A stretch of 58,472 bases of DNA from contig JAHDVP010000009.1 of assembly GCA_023384575.1 (NCBI GenBank), positions 78,379 through 136,850 of the forward strand, read 5' to 3'. The notes under the pieces are model-generated. The model was not told the origin of the DNA. It did not search any database and saw nothing but the letters and a program-made list of their open reading frames with translations. Source of the stretch: Acidobacteriota bacterium (lineage in GTDB: Bacteria; Acidobacteriota; Vicinamibacteria; Vicinamibacterales; JAFNAJ01). The translations under genes were made by a program, and so were the position numbers. Positions 20,601-27,844 of this stretch are shown here, one piece after another; position 1 is the stretch's first letter; each line of letters starts with the position of its first letter.

Positions 20601-23600
20601 GGTGGACCTGTACCGCAGCCTGAACGGCAACCGCGGCGACTTCGTCGCGACGACCTTCACCGAGGCCGACTCGTCGTTCGCCTTCCGGCTGATCTCCGTC
20701 GGCGAGTACCAGATCGAGGCTCGCGACAACACGACGGGCGAGCGCGGGCGTATCACGGCCACCATCGTGCAGACGGGGGCCGAGGTGCAGGTCGCCGTGC
20801 CGTACCTCGGGCGGGGCACGGTCAGGGTGACCGTTCGCAACGCCGACGGCACGGCGATCGTCCAGAACGCCACCGTCACGCTCGCGAGCTCGAGCATCTT
20901 CGGCAGCGCTCCGGCGCGGACGGCCAGCAGTGGCCAGAGCGGGGTCGTCTCGTTCGACAACGTGCACGTGGGCACGTTCAGCGCGAGCGCCACCGATCCC
21001 GTCTCGCAGACGTCGGGTATCGCCTCGGGGGTGGTGACCGCGCACGGCGAGACCGTGGACGTCGAGGTGCGCCTCGCGGCCGTCGGCACGATCGCGGGGG
21101 TCGTGCTCCGGGCCGATGGAAGCCGGGTCGGACCGAACGTGCCGGTGAGCCTGCAGTTCACGTCGCGGTCGACGTTCACCGACGCCAACGGCGAGTTCCT
21201 GTTCGAGTACGTGCCGCTTGGCACCTACACGGTCCGTTCGAGCGAGGCCGCCACGCGCGGCCAGGGCAGCGCGACGGCCACGCTGACGACCTCCGTGCGT
21301 CTCGCCAGCGTGACCGTGCAGTTCCTCCCGCAGGGCGTGCTGCGGGTGACGGTCGTCGATGCCAATGGGCTGGCGGTCGAAGTGGCCGCGGTCAGTGCGT
21401 CGGTCTCGACGGCCAGCGGGGCGAGCGACCAGTTGTCGGGCACGACGGGCACCGGCGGCCTCGTCGTGCTCTCGAACCTGCTCTCGGGCACCGTCAACGT
21501 GACCGCGGCGCGCAGCGGCCTCACCGGCACGGCGAGCACGACGCTGCCGGCAGGCGGCGACGTCGCCGTCACTGTGCAGCTGCAGCCGGTCGCTGCCGTC
21601 GCGGGACAGGTGTTCCTGCCAAACGGCGAGAGCCCGGCGACCTCGGGGACGGTGCACGTGCGCTATCGCTTCAGCAGCGGCGTTCTGCGGACCCTCACGC
21701 TCAGCGAGGAGAACGGCGGCACGTTCCTCGCCGAGGGTCTGCCGCTCGCGGCGTACGACCTGTTCGCCTACGACGCGCAGGGGCGCCTGCGGGCGGTTCT
21801 GCGCAACGTGCAGCTCACCGAGAACGGGCAGGTGGCCGGCGTGTCGATGACCTTCGTCGGTCTCGGCACGGTGTCGGGTCTCGTGACGAATCCGAACGGG
21901 TCGAGCGCGTCCGGTCTCACGGTGACCGTCCAGGCCCTCGCTCCGGAGGTGGGGCGCAGCTTCTCGGCCGTGACGAACGCAGGCGGCATCTACACGGTCT
22001 CCGGCGTGCCGGTGGGGAGCGTGCTGGCAACGACCGGGAATCCGTCCCTGGAACTGCTGGGCGAAGCGACCGCGGTACTGGCCGGCGACGGCCAGACGCT
22101 CACGCTCAACATCGCGCTCCAGTCGAGCGCGGTGGCCCTGCCGCTCAGCCAGCCGCTGCGCGACGCCTACGCGCAGGACTTCTGGCTGCGGCGTGACGGA
22201 TCGCTCCTCGGCGGCGGCTACTACGGCGTCTTCAGTGACGGCGCGATGCTGCTCGACATCGTGCGTGATGGCGCGACGGAGCGCTTCGCCGGCGCCGCCA
22301 TCGGCCAGTACGAGGACGGCCGGCGCGAGGTGAGCGTGCGCCAGGACAACGTGCGCGGGCTTAACGTGACGCGCAAGCTGTTCGTCCCATCCACCGGCTA
22401 CTTCGGCCGCTACCTCGAGATCCTCTCGAACCCGGGGGCAGACCCGGTGACCGTCGACGTGCGCGTCACGGCCAACGTGCGCGCCGCGTGGCCGACGTCG
22501 GTCGCCGTGCAGGGGACGTCGAGCGGAGATGCCATCTTCGCGGCCGGCGACCGCTGGGTGGTCGTCGACGACGGCGTCGATGCCGACCCGTATTACCAGT
22601 CGACCCAGCCGCCCGTCGCCTTCGTCGTCGATGGCGACGGAGCGGGCGTTGCGGTGGGTCAGGCCGGGATCGCTGCCGGAGCGTCGGGCACCGGCATCGT
22701 GACCTACGAGTGGCGTCAGGTCGCCGTTCCGGCGTTCGGCCGCGTGGCCCTCATGCACTTCGTGTCGATGCAGACGAGCCGCGCGGCCGCCATTGCGACC
22801 GGCGAGCGGCTGGCGCAGCTGCCGCCTGAGGCGATGGTCGGGCTGAGCCCGGTCGAGGTGCAGGAGATCGCCAACTTCGTCGTCCCGCCGGATCTTCTGG
22901 GCGCTGTGGAGCCGCTCCCACCGCTCGACGGTCGCGTCACGGTGTCGGTCGTCGAGGGCGACGGCACGACGCCGGTTCCCGGCAGCACCTCGCTGCGGTT
23001 CCGCAGCTCCGTGCCGGTCTTCTCCCGCGAGTTCTCGACATCGGCCGGCAACGGCACCGGAACGGTGCAGCCGGGTACAGGGATCCCGGTTCCCCTCGCG
23101 CCGCTCGCCGTCACGGCGACGCACCCCCAGAGCGGCGTCGTTGCCGGACCGGTGACGGTCGCCCTGTCGACGACCACGCCTGTGGCCAGCACGACCATGG
23201 CGTTTACGGGAACAGCGATGGTCGAGGTGCGACTGCGGCGTCTCGACGGCTCGATCGTGCCAGGCGGCCAGTTGACGTCCGCCTTCGCGACCCTCGAGAA
23301 GGACGGCTACTCGCGCGGCAGCAACGCCGACAGCCTGGGCGTGGCCCGCTTCTTCGGCGTGCCCGTCGGCGACGGTGTCGTCGCGATGAGGGCGACCGCC
23401 AACCACGTCCAGGGCACCGCGATCCAGATGATGGGTCTGACGGCCACCTTCGTGGCCGGCCAACTGAACTCGACCGAGATCACCTTCACCGGGGGCACCG
23501 TCACCGGGCGCGTGCTGCTCTCGAGCGGCGAGCCCGCTGCGGGTCGCGCTCTCCGCATCGCCGACAGCACGTCGAGCTTCCCATTGTTCCAGCGCAACAC

Positions 23601-26600
23601 GACGACCGATGCCAACGGGGTCTTCCTCACGACCGACGTGCCTGCCGGCACCTACTATCTCCGGATCACGCACCCGAGCGGCGCGCAGTACCACGTCCCG
23701 CAGGCGATCTCGGTGAGCGCGGGGCAGACCGTCGTGGCCGACCAGGTGCTGCCCGCTTACGGGTCGATTCGCGTCACCGTCCGTCGGACCAACGGCGAGC
23801 TGGTGTCGGGCACCGCCTACCTGCGAAACGCGGCCGGCACTCAGTTGGCCAGCTTCTCCATTCCGACGACGGGAACGACGGCGGGTCAGGTGACGTTCAC
23901 GCAGGTCGTGAGCGGCAACTACTCGATCGAGGTCCGGCCTCTCAACCAGGTGACGTTGAGCGTCACCTACGGGGCCACCGTGTCGATCGACGGACAGGTC
24001 GTCGATGTGGCGGCGACGGCGCCGCCGTTTGGCAGCGTCACGGGCACCATTCGGACGCCAGGCGGCCAGCTGATGACGAACTGGTGCGGAGCACAACTCC
24101 TGCGGGACGGGATCCTCTTCGCCACTGCGTGCACCGACAGCCAGGGTCGCTACACCATCAACGGCCTGCCGTCCGGCGCGCCGCTCCGGCTGAATGTCGG
24201 CTACTACTACTATTACGACTCGAGGGTCATCCGATCGTTCGACGCGGGGCCCATTGCCGCGGACGGCGAGACGGTCACGCTCGACGGCATCCGTCCCGCC
24301 GCGGCGACGGTCCGCGTCACGGCGCAGGACCAGGCCGGCGTGCCCGTCAGAGTTCGTATCGAGGTCACCGACCTCTGGCGCAACTGGACCTACATCGGCG
24401 AGACCAGCGCCACGACCGGCCAACTCGACATCACCAACGTGCCGGAAGGGCCCTACTCGCTGCGCGCGAGGGACGCCAGCACGTTCGCTGAGCTCACCAC
24501 CGTCACGGGCACCATCGTGAGCGAGAACGACAACGCGGTGGTGTCGCAGACGGTCGTCATCCTCGGCCGTCTCACGGGGACCGTGACCGGGCGCGTGCTC
24601 GACGTCCGCGGCACCGGCGTGCCTGCGTCGGAGGCGCTCGTTCGCATCCTGACGCCGGAGGGCGTCGTCCTCATCAGCAACGTGACGGTCGGCAGCGACG
24701 GCAGCTACTCGGCGCCCGGCATCTCGGTGGTCGGCGGCGCATTCAAGGTCGAGGCGCGATGGCGGCGCGACGAGACGCGTCTCGTCGAGGCCGCGGGCAC
24801 GTTCACCGCGAGCGGCCAGACCGTCGACCTGCCGATCGTGCTGCCGATCGTGTACGGCAGGCTCGAGGGATTCGTCAGGTTCAGCGACGGAGAGCCGCTG
24901 CAGTCGTACATCGAGGTCTATGGCGGGCCGCCGTCCTATCCCTCCCTGGCGTGGGGGCAGACCGAGGTCGACGGCAGCTTCTCGTTCACGCCACGCTGGC
25001 TGCCGTATCCCTCGGTGGAGGTGACGGCGTGGAACTGGGAAACGGAATGGGCGGACACCCGCGAGGCCACGTTCGTGGACGACGTCGCGCGTGTGGAGTT
25101 CATCGTCGAGGGGCGGCTCGTGTCGGTTTCGGGCCGCGTCGTGGCCGCTGACGGGACCACACCCGTGGGGTCGGCCGATGTCGAGCTCACCGACGACGCC
25201 TCTGGCACCACGAGATGGGGCGGGAGCCAATGGAACGATGGCACGTTCGACTTCGGGCCCACGCTGGTCACCGGCGACAGCATCACCCTTCGGGCGACGT
25301 CGTGGCGGCTGGATTACATCGAAGCGATCGAGCTGGTGACGCTCGCGCCGGACGAGACCTCGCGGTACGTCGAGATCCGGCTACCCGTCTCGGTTCTCAA
25401 GGGCGCCGTCTACCTGGACGACACGAGGACGACACGAGCGAACGACGGCGTGAGCGTGTTTGCCACGCATTCCAGCGAGGGCTGGACGCAGTCGGGCGAG
25501 TTCCTCGCGGAGAGCGGCGAGTACTTCTTCCTCGGCCTGCCGCCGGCGACCTACAGCATCGTCGTGCAGACCAACAGCGGGCTGACGGCGACCGCGCACG
25601 AAGTGCTGATTGAAGCCGACCAGTTGGTCGTGGAGGAAGACATCGTGCTGCCGCCGTCGAACGACCTCCTCCTCACGGTGACCGCCGGTGGTGTGCCCGT
25701 GGCGGATGCCCGGGTGCTCGTGGCGGTGTCGAACGCCGAGGGCGCCAGCGTCGAGTTCTGGGAATTCGCCAACGAAAACGGCCAGTTCCTGTTCCCGCTG
25801 TTGCCGCTTGGCCCGGTCTTCGTGCAGGCCGCCGACTACGGCCAGGGGCGTTACGCGTCGGCCTGGGTCAACTTGCCGACGCGCGACGAGGCCTCGCCGC
25901 TCTCAGTCACGCTCGACTTCCAGGCCGACCTCGGAACGGTGACCGGCCGCGTCTACGACGTCGCGGGCAACCCGGCGAGCGCGTCGGTCACCGTGCAGGC
26001 GTCAAACGGACACGGCCCGCTCGGTGGGTTCTACACCACGGTGTCGACGACGAGCGTCGGCGGGGTGCCCGGCTACTTCACCGTCACGAACGTGCCGGCT
26101 GGTGGGGTGGCTGTGACCGCGACGAACAACTCGCTCGTCCAGACCGGCAGCACGTTTACCACGGTGACGGCGTCGACGACGAGCAGCGTCGAGGTTCGAA
26201 TGCAGACGGGACGGTGGCTCTCGACCGACCTCGAGGTGGGCGACGGCTTCTACTACGGTGTTGGCTCCACCTATGCCGAGGTGAGGAGCAGTGCCTACTA
26301 CGACGACCAGGTCAGCCTGCGGTCGCCCGTCAGCACTGCACTCCGCCTTCGCGTCGACGACGACGTGCCGTGCTGCACATCCATCATGGCGCACGACCCG
26401 CTCGTGGAGACCGGACGCGGGTTCGTGGTCGGGCCCATGCGGACGGGGCGCGGCCTCTTCATGACCCGGAAGATCTTCGTCGCGGGCGGTACCGACGCGC
26501 CTGGCCAGCGGTTCCTCCGCTACCTCGACCTCGTCAGCAATCCGTTCGAGACCGACGTCGAGGTGACGGTCACACTGGCGAGCTATCCGTCGGTGTTCTC

Positions 26601-26928
26601 GTGGTCTACGCTCTACGAGGCCCCCGACTTCCAGTGGCTCGCCGGGATCCCGACCAACACGTTGACGGTGGGTCTCGGCATCGTCAATTTCAATGGGTCG
26701 GGGCTGCTGCCGTTCCAGGCCACCTTCTACGAGCAGCGCTTCCGGGTGGTCATCCCGGCCGGCGGATCGGTCGGGTTCCTCCGGTTCCTCGAGCTCGGAC
26801 CTCGCGTCGCGGGCGCGGCAGACGTGCTCAGGGACAGGATTCTCGACCTTCGAGACTTGAACTACGACGCACTGGCCGGCTTCAGCGAGGCCGAAAGGCG
26901 TTCGATCGTGAACTTCCGGGTGCCGTAG
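11632..26928 (+). CDS. Giant secreted protein of carboxypeptidase-regulatory-like repeats
   Basis: This encodes 5,098 residues. The N-terminus (basic start, hydrophobic ALAAAAVVMTFLVAP, then WSSAQV) is a Sec signal peptide cleaved near residue 45, which supports the ATG; a GAAGGG-like ribosome site lies just before the upstream stop. Order: an N-terminal region of about 600 residues including a DUF11-like stretch; a long run of CarboxypepD_reg-like repeats with the GxVxGxVxDxxGxPVxGAxV...DxxGxFxxxxVPxG pattern (about 14.5-18.1 kb); two Big_5-like domains (18.16-18.77 kb); several Ig-like repeats (to 20.0 kb); more carboxypeptidase-regulatory repeats; a distinct module at 22.14-22.89 kb; further repeats; and a second divergent copy of that module at the C-terminus (26.21-26.92 kb). 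No protease, glycosidase or anchor motif was seen. It is likely an extracellular structural or binding protein; its role is not known. Confidence 0.88.
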   Translation: MRAITMHSKTTTIGPIVQRSWLARALAAAAVVMTFLVAPAWSSAQVTAGAPGRFLDREDIRLYGLGLVVEPARQTVPRDIATIVQTYLAAPGTPTDLPPFAADAEVRATLRGPSFARPVELRVRPNAPFDIPAMTVAGLHSLDNIRLVSGGEVLLYGAPESVEIEVIDRLLVTEVRARPLTADEIRERGIVFDRSNFQAYNFTAAFALADGAQINLNFPVLLPALAGASDVTAPTSGLDQLQATPQLPSLATIIPDTLRIQTQVPNLSVVGFTLRVPQLQGQNLAVPPIPGVIVIPGDIGFLNQYFSVLLLVSNVAPDGSNLVVSDLTATIVLPTGDDSVVGSPDDPLRMAQTATGESPRVQLVARPGPDGRLGTSDDILTLGPGETNSAEFLVEGRREGSHVVEMELAGTLNGLPVGPVPIRGRAAGAVLVRNPTFTLTFTHPDVVNAGEPYTLDVTVTNTSASPANFVSLNLYPRNILGATLAGEPTQAIDQIPPGDSATVSFELVSMLTGKVTAGTLAGDENVSGRFQLKAGVGELGIPLSPDSLVLPKEAGSLPKPLRDAALGLLGRAYAVATAPPAALPAGVTRFTRKVVYDRAIEVAEAGFRHFLGESLPASAAHLLFEFAGGNYPRLGERSRDAGEREFNERDYRGFDELRRRSFRGDVFASAVGALLSPEWRDLGPVNFHQALAERVSFRPGHVSVLVSGAGPLPFEMVLRDAAGRRLGASGADGRRVKDIPFADLVPLVDESGEATAYLALVTVPEGDYVVELRRQSGAADTPFGVSVVLPRTDGTLRQVAFDGLTADRRPVIAREPDDVIGVSFEVLNDDGPVTTAPADPTVVRAIVDPAPSVLAAVQMRDADVVGCEDAGGVRPGRVIAVLFSEEIDPTEAEDRKTRGQIAKYAVEDNEVVGVALQPGRRIAFIGVREGIGPYVPQALTVSDIGDRRGQRLSAQTIDVDVRVDGAGGVVNGRVVDAEGRPIPYATLRLLYEFSCGQETVVVGIAEKSADADGRYAFNYVNVGPTAKIVAIDPETGEFRAVRFGVQRSGQRLTVDVVMIGRGTFEGRTLSEDGLPLARTSVRITSLTDQSQYGATTDADGRFRVVRIPVGPVLVEAVNTTRNAQTFVNEAIPTAGAVIQRDLVLLDVARPGAITIRYGTLRGTVLRADGVTPVGNVPVFAYYQHLSQPGVRCPGASPPPECAVAAARTDGAGSYVFDRVVAGDLRVVVFDEATLQQGTASTVLAPEATVDVNVLLAGGLGTVTGVVLDPAGDPVPGARIGGGLAIVVSDELGRFTLPDVPLGTRQIVAVSDVLQSRGSTTVSLVRAGDTVNATIVLDSLGAIAGRVFGTDGTTPQPGIVVYALARCEGSICVYGQATTNETGGYRIDGLPMGAYTISAFRRDFSEGNFAPVTLSFFRQVAQGHVVFRGQGRVTGRVVDSNGTTPLKALVGVSGDQLAIAGGRIAVNFQRVDNYRIVETDLANGQFAFNGVWQGAFTLRAAGQFSPDPIAFEGTIPSAGATTDVTLRLQATSVITGTVLTPAGLEPVGPGVSVRYRSAAFKLVCSETSSGESQCQAIPQGIQDAATVTDERGQFLFPLVNAGPFVLTIDDGQGRVAEVRGSVAPGETAAVEARLVGLGGAVIRVFEANRAPDGSPIPVPGARVTLRQIDGARRAFENLIAPSSGPDTGVIRLPAVLAEGQFVVTATDQRNGFVGRADGRVAAEGDEPVVDVFIANATGTVEGRVLRADGLTPVANAEVVIGLGRPVAFLLTNADGEFSEPGIPLGSYTIDVFDAATASRGSAGGRLDLNGQVSSSDITLSALAVVRGRVLEAGSGLPLRGWTVHLSQTLPSGRSAPSLMTMSGLDGSFSFPGATLGAFTVRATRAGVVGSGQGTGLIQRPGQVVDVPVVVAIDRPATATLAGVVRQANGAPAASAALVIDGPSGRRELTAGDDGTFLLPDLRLGRYTVVATAQASADTGATFADLTFNGQATGVVVVLGGLGRVFGQVVDTAGAPVPFARVELVGQPASGCGPSCLGAADAQGLFEFNAVAAKTFTVTASAPDGLVRGAVGDVLTAGGQRQVAIVLEPSASVTGTVHFANGEPAPNITAELAGNGRRLFVATGDDGRFVFPVVSLVGSRNYALELTDPIGPGLARRNFTVNASLDLGVVVLDEADPAVVSTTPTNGATGVARDALVRIEFSEPIDLTTATTTNVRLFNETTEVAGILTPSDGNRVLTFRPLDELADQTRYGLEVSGVRDLLGKSMRAAFTATFTTVDVTPPSKLEITPPPGSTGVTVYTPVRVKYSEPIDPERFVDAPIVVTTGGQPVEGRTDYLFGNTVVVFSPSRPLAENAVYQVSVLPATDFAGQAESAPLAFAFSTTDRTPPAVAALRSLDGETVIENTVARVVADVADADVAFVDFFVNGQLVGVSRSLPFTLNFQASSQFGRPGDVLQVTGVATDTSGNRGPASAALQFGIVADEPPAVATTAPAAGSSFLNGARVNVAVQATDDVGVAEIAYRVRTGQTTIALGTRPLANPAAAATETFGFDMPTGLAPGTLLSIESSARDTAGRVVEATPVAITVQDGVPPTVEIANPASGQIVQPGQDVNVVVSAADAGGIAEIGFASTGIVVASDVRTIAPAQPAVATSFSIRIPPGALPNERATLTAYAVDAAGNRRDAGAITLVVADNAAPVVTLTPESGRLEMTPGRPVRVVASATDESGITRITLTGTGAFAVSRTASIEPPLATATTTFEIAVPDTVVDGQTLRLEARATDLASNTSVPAVVTLTAVRLADVTLPPSAIVDAGRSLAVELTLATPAPAGGLRVTLGMANATVASVVPFVDFAEGEVVTTFAVTGVSSGTTALSASISGIERASMTVTVDGGIVRGRVVDDTFVPVAGVEVTVTSVGQAQTTTTDGDGEYEARGLPGPGVVVRALDVESGRLGYATGTMNRANGFVDLPDVILIEAGSFVGTVVAADGTTPAGPGVQVDLYRSLNGNRGDFVATTFTEADSSFAFRLISVGEYQIEARDNTTGERGRITATIVQTGAEVQVAVPYLGRGTVRVTVRNADGTAIVQNATVTLASSSIFGSAPARTASSGQSGVVSFDNVHVGTFSASATDPVSQTSGIASGVVTAHGETVDVEVRLAAVGTIAGVVLRADGSRVGPNVPVSLQFTSRSTFTDANGEFLFEYVPLGTYTVRSSEAATRGQGSATATLTTSVRLASVTVQFLPQGVLRVTVVDANGLAVEVAAVSASVSTASGASDQLSGTTGTGGLVVLSNLLSGTVNVTAARSGLTGTASTTLPAGGDVAVTVQLQPVAAVAGQVFLPNGESPATSGTVHVRYRFSSGVLRTLTLSEENGGTFLAEGLPLAAYDLFAYDAQGRLRAVLRNVQLTENGQVAGVSMTFVGLGTVSGLVTNPNGSSASGLTVTVQALAPEVGRSFSAVTNAGGIYTVSGVPVGSVLATTGNPSLELLGEATAVLAGDGQTLTLNIALQSSAVALPLSQPLRDAYAQDFWLRRDGSLLGGGYYGVFSDGAMLLDIVRDGATERFAGAAIGQYEDGRREVSVRQDNVRGLNVTRKLFVPSTGYFGRYLEILSNPGADPVTVDVRVTANVRAAWPTSVAVQGTSSGDAIFAAGDRWVVVDDGVDADPYYQSTQPPVAFVVDGDGAGVAVGQAGIAAGASGTGIVTYEWRQVAVPAFGRVALMHFVSMQTSRAAAIATGERLAQLPPEAMVGLSPVEVQEIANFVVPPDLLGAVEPLPPLDGRVTVSVVEGDGTTPVPGSTSLRFRSSVPVFSREFSTSAGNGTGTVQPGTGIPVPLAPLAVTATHPQSGVVAGPVTVALSTTTPVASTTMAFTGTAMVEVRLRRLDGSIVPGGQLTSAFATLEKDGYSRGSNADSLGVARFFGVPVGDGVVAMRATANHVQGTAIQMMGLTATFVAGQLNSTEITFTGGTVTGRVLLSSGEPAAGRALRIADSTSSFPLFQRNTTTDANGVFLTTDVPAGTYYLRITHPSGAQYHVPQAISVSAGQTVVADQVLPAYGSIRVTVRRTNGELVSGTAYLRNAAGTQLASFSIPTTGTTAGQVTFTQVVSGNYSIEVRPLNQVTLSVTYGATVSIDGQVVDVAATAPPFGSVTGTIRTPGGQLMTNWCGAQLLRDGILFATACTDSQGRYTINGLPSGAPLRLNVGYYYYYDSRVIRSFDAGPIAADGETVTLDGIRPAAATVRVTAQDQAGVPVRVRIEVTDLWRNWTYIGETSATTGQLDITNVPEGPYSLRARDASTFAELTTVTGTIVSENDNAVVSQTVVILGRLTGTVTGRVLDVRGTGVPASEALVRILTPEGVVLISNVTVGSDGSYSAPGISVVGGAFKVEARWRRDETRLVEAAGTFTASGQTVDLPIVLPIVYGRLEGFVRFSDGEPLQSYIEVYGGPPSYPSLAWGQTEVDGSFSFTPRWLPYPSVEVTAWNWETEWADTREATFVDDVARVEFIVEGRLVSVSGRVVAADGTTPVGSADVELTDDASGTTRWGGSQWNDGTFDFGPTLVTGDSITLRATSWRLDYIEAIELVTLAPDETSRYVEIRLPVSVLKGAVYLDDTRTTRANDGVSVFATHSSEGWTQSGEFLAESGEYFFLGLPPATYSIVVQTNSGLTATAHEVLIEADQLVVEEDIVLPPSNDLLLTVTAGGVPVADARVLVAVSNAEGASVEFWEFANENGQFLFPLLPLGPVFVQAADYGQGRYASAWVNLPTRDEASPLSVTLDFQADLGTVTGRVYDVAGNPASASVTVQASNGHGPLGGFYTTVSTTSVGGVPGYFTVTNVPAGGVAVTATNNSLVQTGSTFTTVTASTTSSVEVRMQTGRWLSTDLEVGDGFYYGVGSTYAEVRSSAYYDDQVSLRSPVSTALRLRVDDDVPCCTSIMAHDPLVETGRGFVVGPMRTGRGLFMTRKIFVAGGTDAPGQRFLRYLDLVSNPFETDVEVTVTLASYPSVFSWSTLYEAPDFQWLAGIPTNTLTVGLGIVNFNGSGLLPFQATFYEQRFRVVIPAGGSVGFLRFLELGPRVAGAADVLRDRILDLRDLNYDALAGFSEAERRSIVNFRVP

Positions 26929-26990
26929 CGGGCCATGTGTCCGACGAGAGACGTGTCGCAATGGCGACGTGCCTGGAATCAAGTGGGTGG

Positions 26991-27509
26991 ATGACGATGA
27001 ACTACGCGTGGAAGACTTCGCTGCCGATCCTGATGACGCTGACGGTTCTCTTCGGCGTCGTCGTGCCCGAGGCCAGGGCCCAGCAACGCCTCCTGCCAGA
27101 CTTCGAGGTCGTCGCGCTCGACGGCACGACCATCTCGAGCGCCGAGCTCGCCCCCGTCGGCCCGTGGTTCGTCATCTACGTGATCCCGGGGTGTCGGACA
27201 TGCGAGACGCTGCTCGACGCGGTGGCGCGATGGAACGACCCGGGTGTGGTCGCCGCCACCCTCGTCATCGCCGGCGACGCGCGTGAGGTGGTCGAGGCCT
27301 GGGTGAACGAGCGATCGATGGTCGGCCTCGAGGGCCTGCGCGTCGTGGCCGACCCCGGGGGATCGGCGCGTCGTGCCCTGCAGGTGAACGGCCTGCCCAC
27401 CGTCGTCGGCATCGACCGGGGTACCGTGCGCTGGGCGCTTGCGGGCGTGCTCGACGACCCGAAGATGGTCGAGAACGTCATGAGGCAATGGGTGATGCCT
27501 CGGCCCTGA
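26991..27509 (+). CDS. Exported thioredoxin-fold protein with CRTC motif
   Basis: About 172 residues. Starting at 26991 gives a clean signal peptide (Lys, then LPILMTLTVLFGVVVPEARA); in-frame ATGs at 26961 and 26997 are alternatives. The mature part begins LLPDFEVVALDG, as in TlpA/redoxin-like proteins, then has the redox motif PGCRTCETLL and a cis-Pro loop GLPTVVGID. These are hallmarks of a periplasmic thiol-disulfide oxidoreductase. It starts 62 bases after the second giant protein and may be co-transcribed with it. Both giants contain cysteines, so a role in their oxidative folding is possible, but that is only inference from position. The region overlaps the end of a spurious long frame beginning inside the giant gene. 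Confidence 0.82.
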   Translation: MTMNYAWKTSLPILMTLTVLFGVVVPEARAQQRLLPDFEVVALDGTTISSAELAPVGPWFVIYVIPGCRTCETLLDAVARWNDPGVVAATLVIAGDAREVVEAWVNERSMVGLEGLRVVADPGGSARRALQVNGLPTVVGIDRGTVRWALAGVLDDPKMVENVMRQWVMPRP

Positions 27510-27529
27510 CGGTCGCGCTCTCGCCGCTC

Positions 27530-27690
27530 GGCCGCGCTCGCCACCGTCGGCGACGACGGGCCGTCGGCGTCGATGGTCGCGTACGCCATCGAAACGGCAA
27601 CCCCACCCTCTTGATGCATCCGAGTGGCCTGTCAGCGCGCACGCGGCCACTGCTGTCCCCCGGAACGCGGTCCCCCTCCTGACCGCCTCT
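27530..27690 (+). pseudogene. Decayed partial copy of the HugZ-like FMN-binding gene
   Basis: Bases 27530-27580 are identical over 51 bases to 29991-30041 inside the intact HugZ-like gene, and degraded similarity continues for roughly another 100 bases. The translated core (ATVGDDGPSASMVAYAIE) is preserved, then the frame is lost and a stop follows. It lacks the first 17 or so codons and the C-terminal two thirds. This is a non-functional fragment left by duplication or recombination. Confidence 0.82.
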
Positions 27691-27844
27691 CCGTCGCCGG
27701 GCGCCACGCCCTCCGGACGGCCCGACCTGAAGGCCGTTGAACATCGAAAGCGTGTCGGCCTTCGCCCTCTATGACAGCGGGCGGAGGGCGTGCTGTCCCC
27801 GAATCGCTCCGCCTTCCGTTAAAGGTGAAGGAGAGGGCAGATTC

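Noticed and set aside
14773-25230. 3,485-codon open frame on the minus strand
   Set aside because: It is antisense to the second giant gene, with an Arg/His/Asp-rich translation and no domain. Long antisense frames arise from the biased third positions of very GC-rich repeats.
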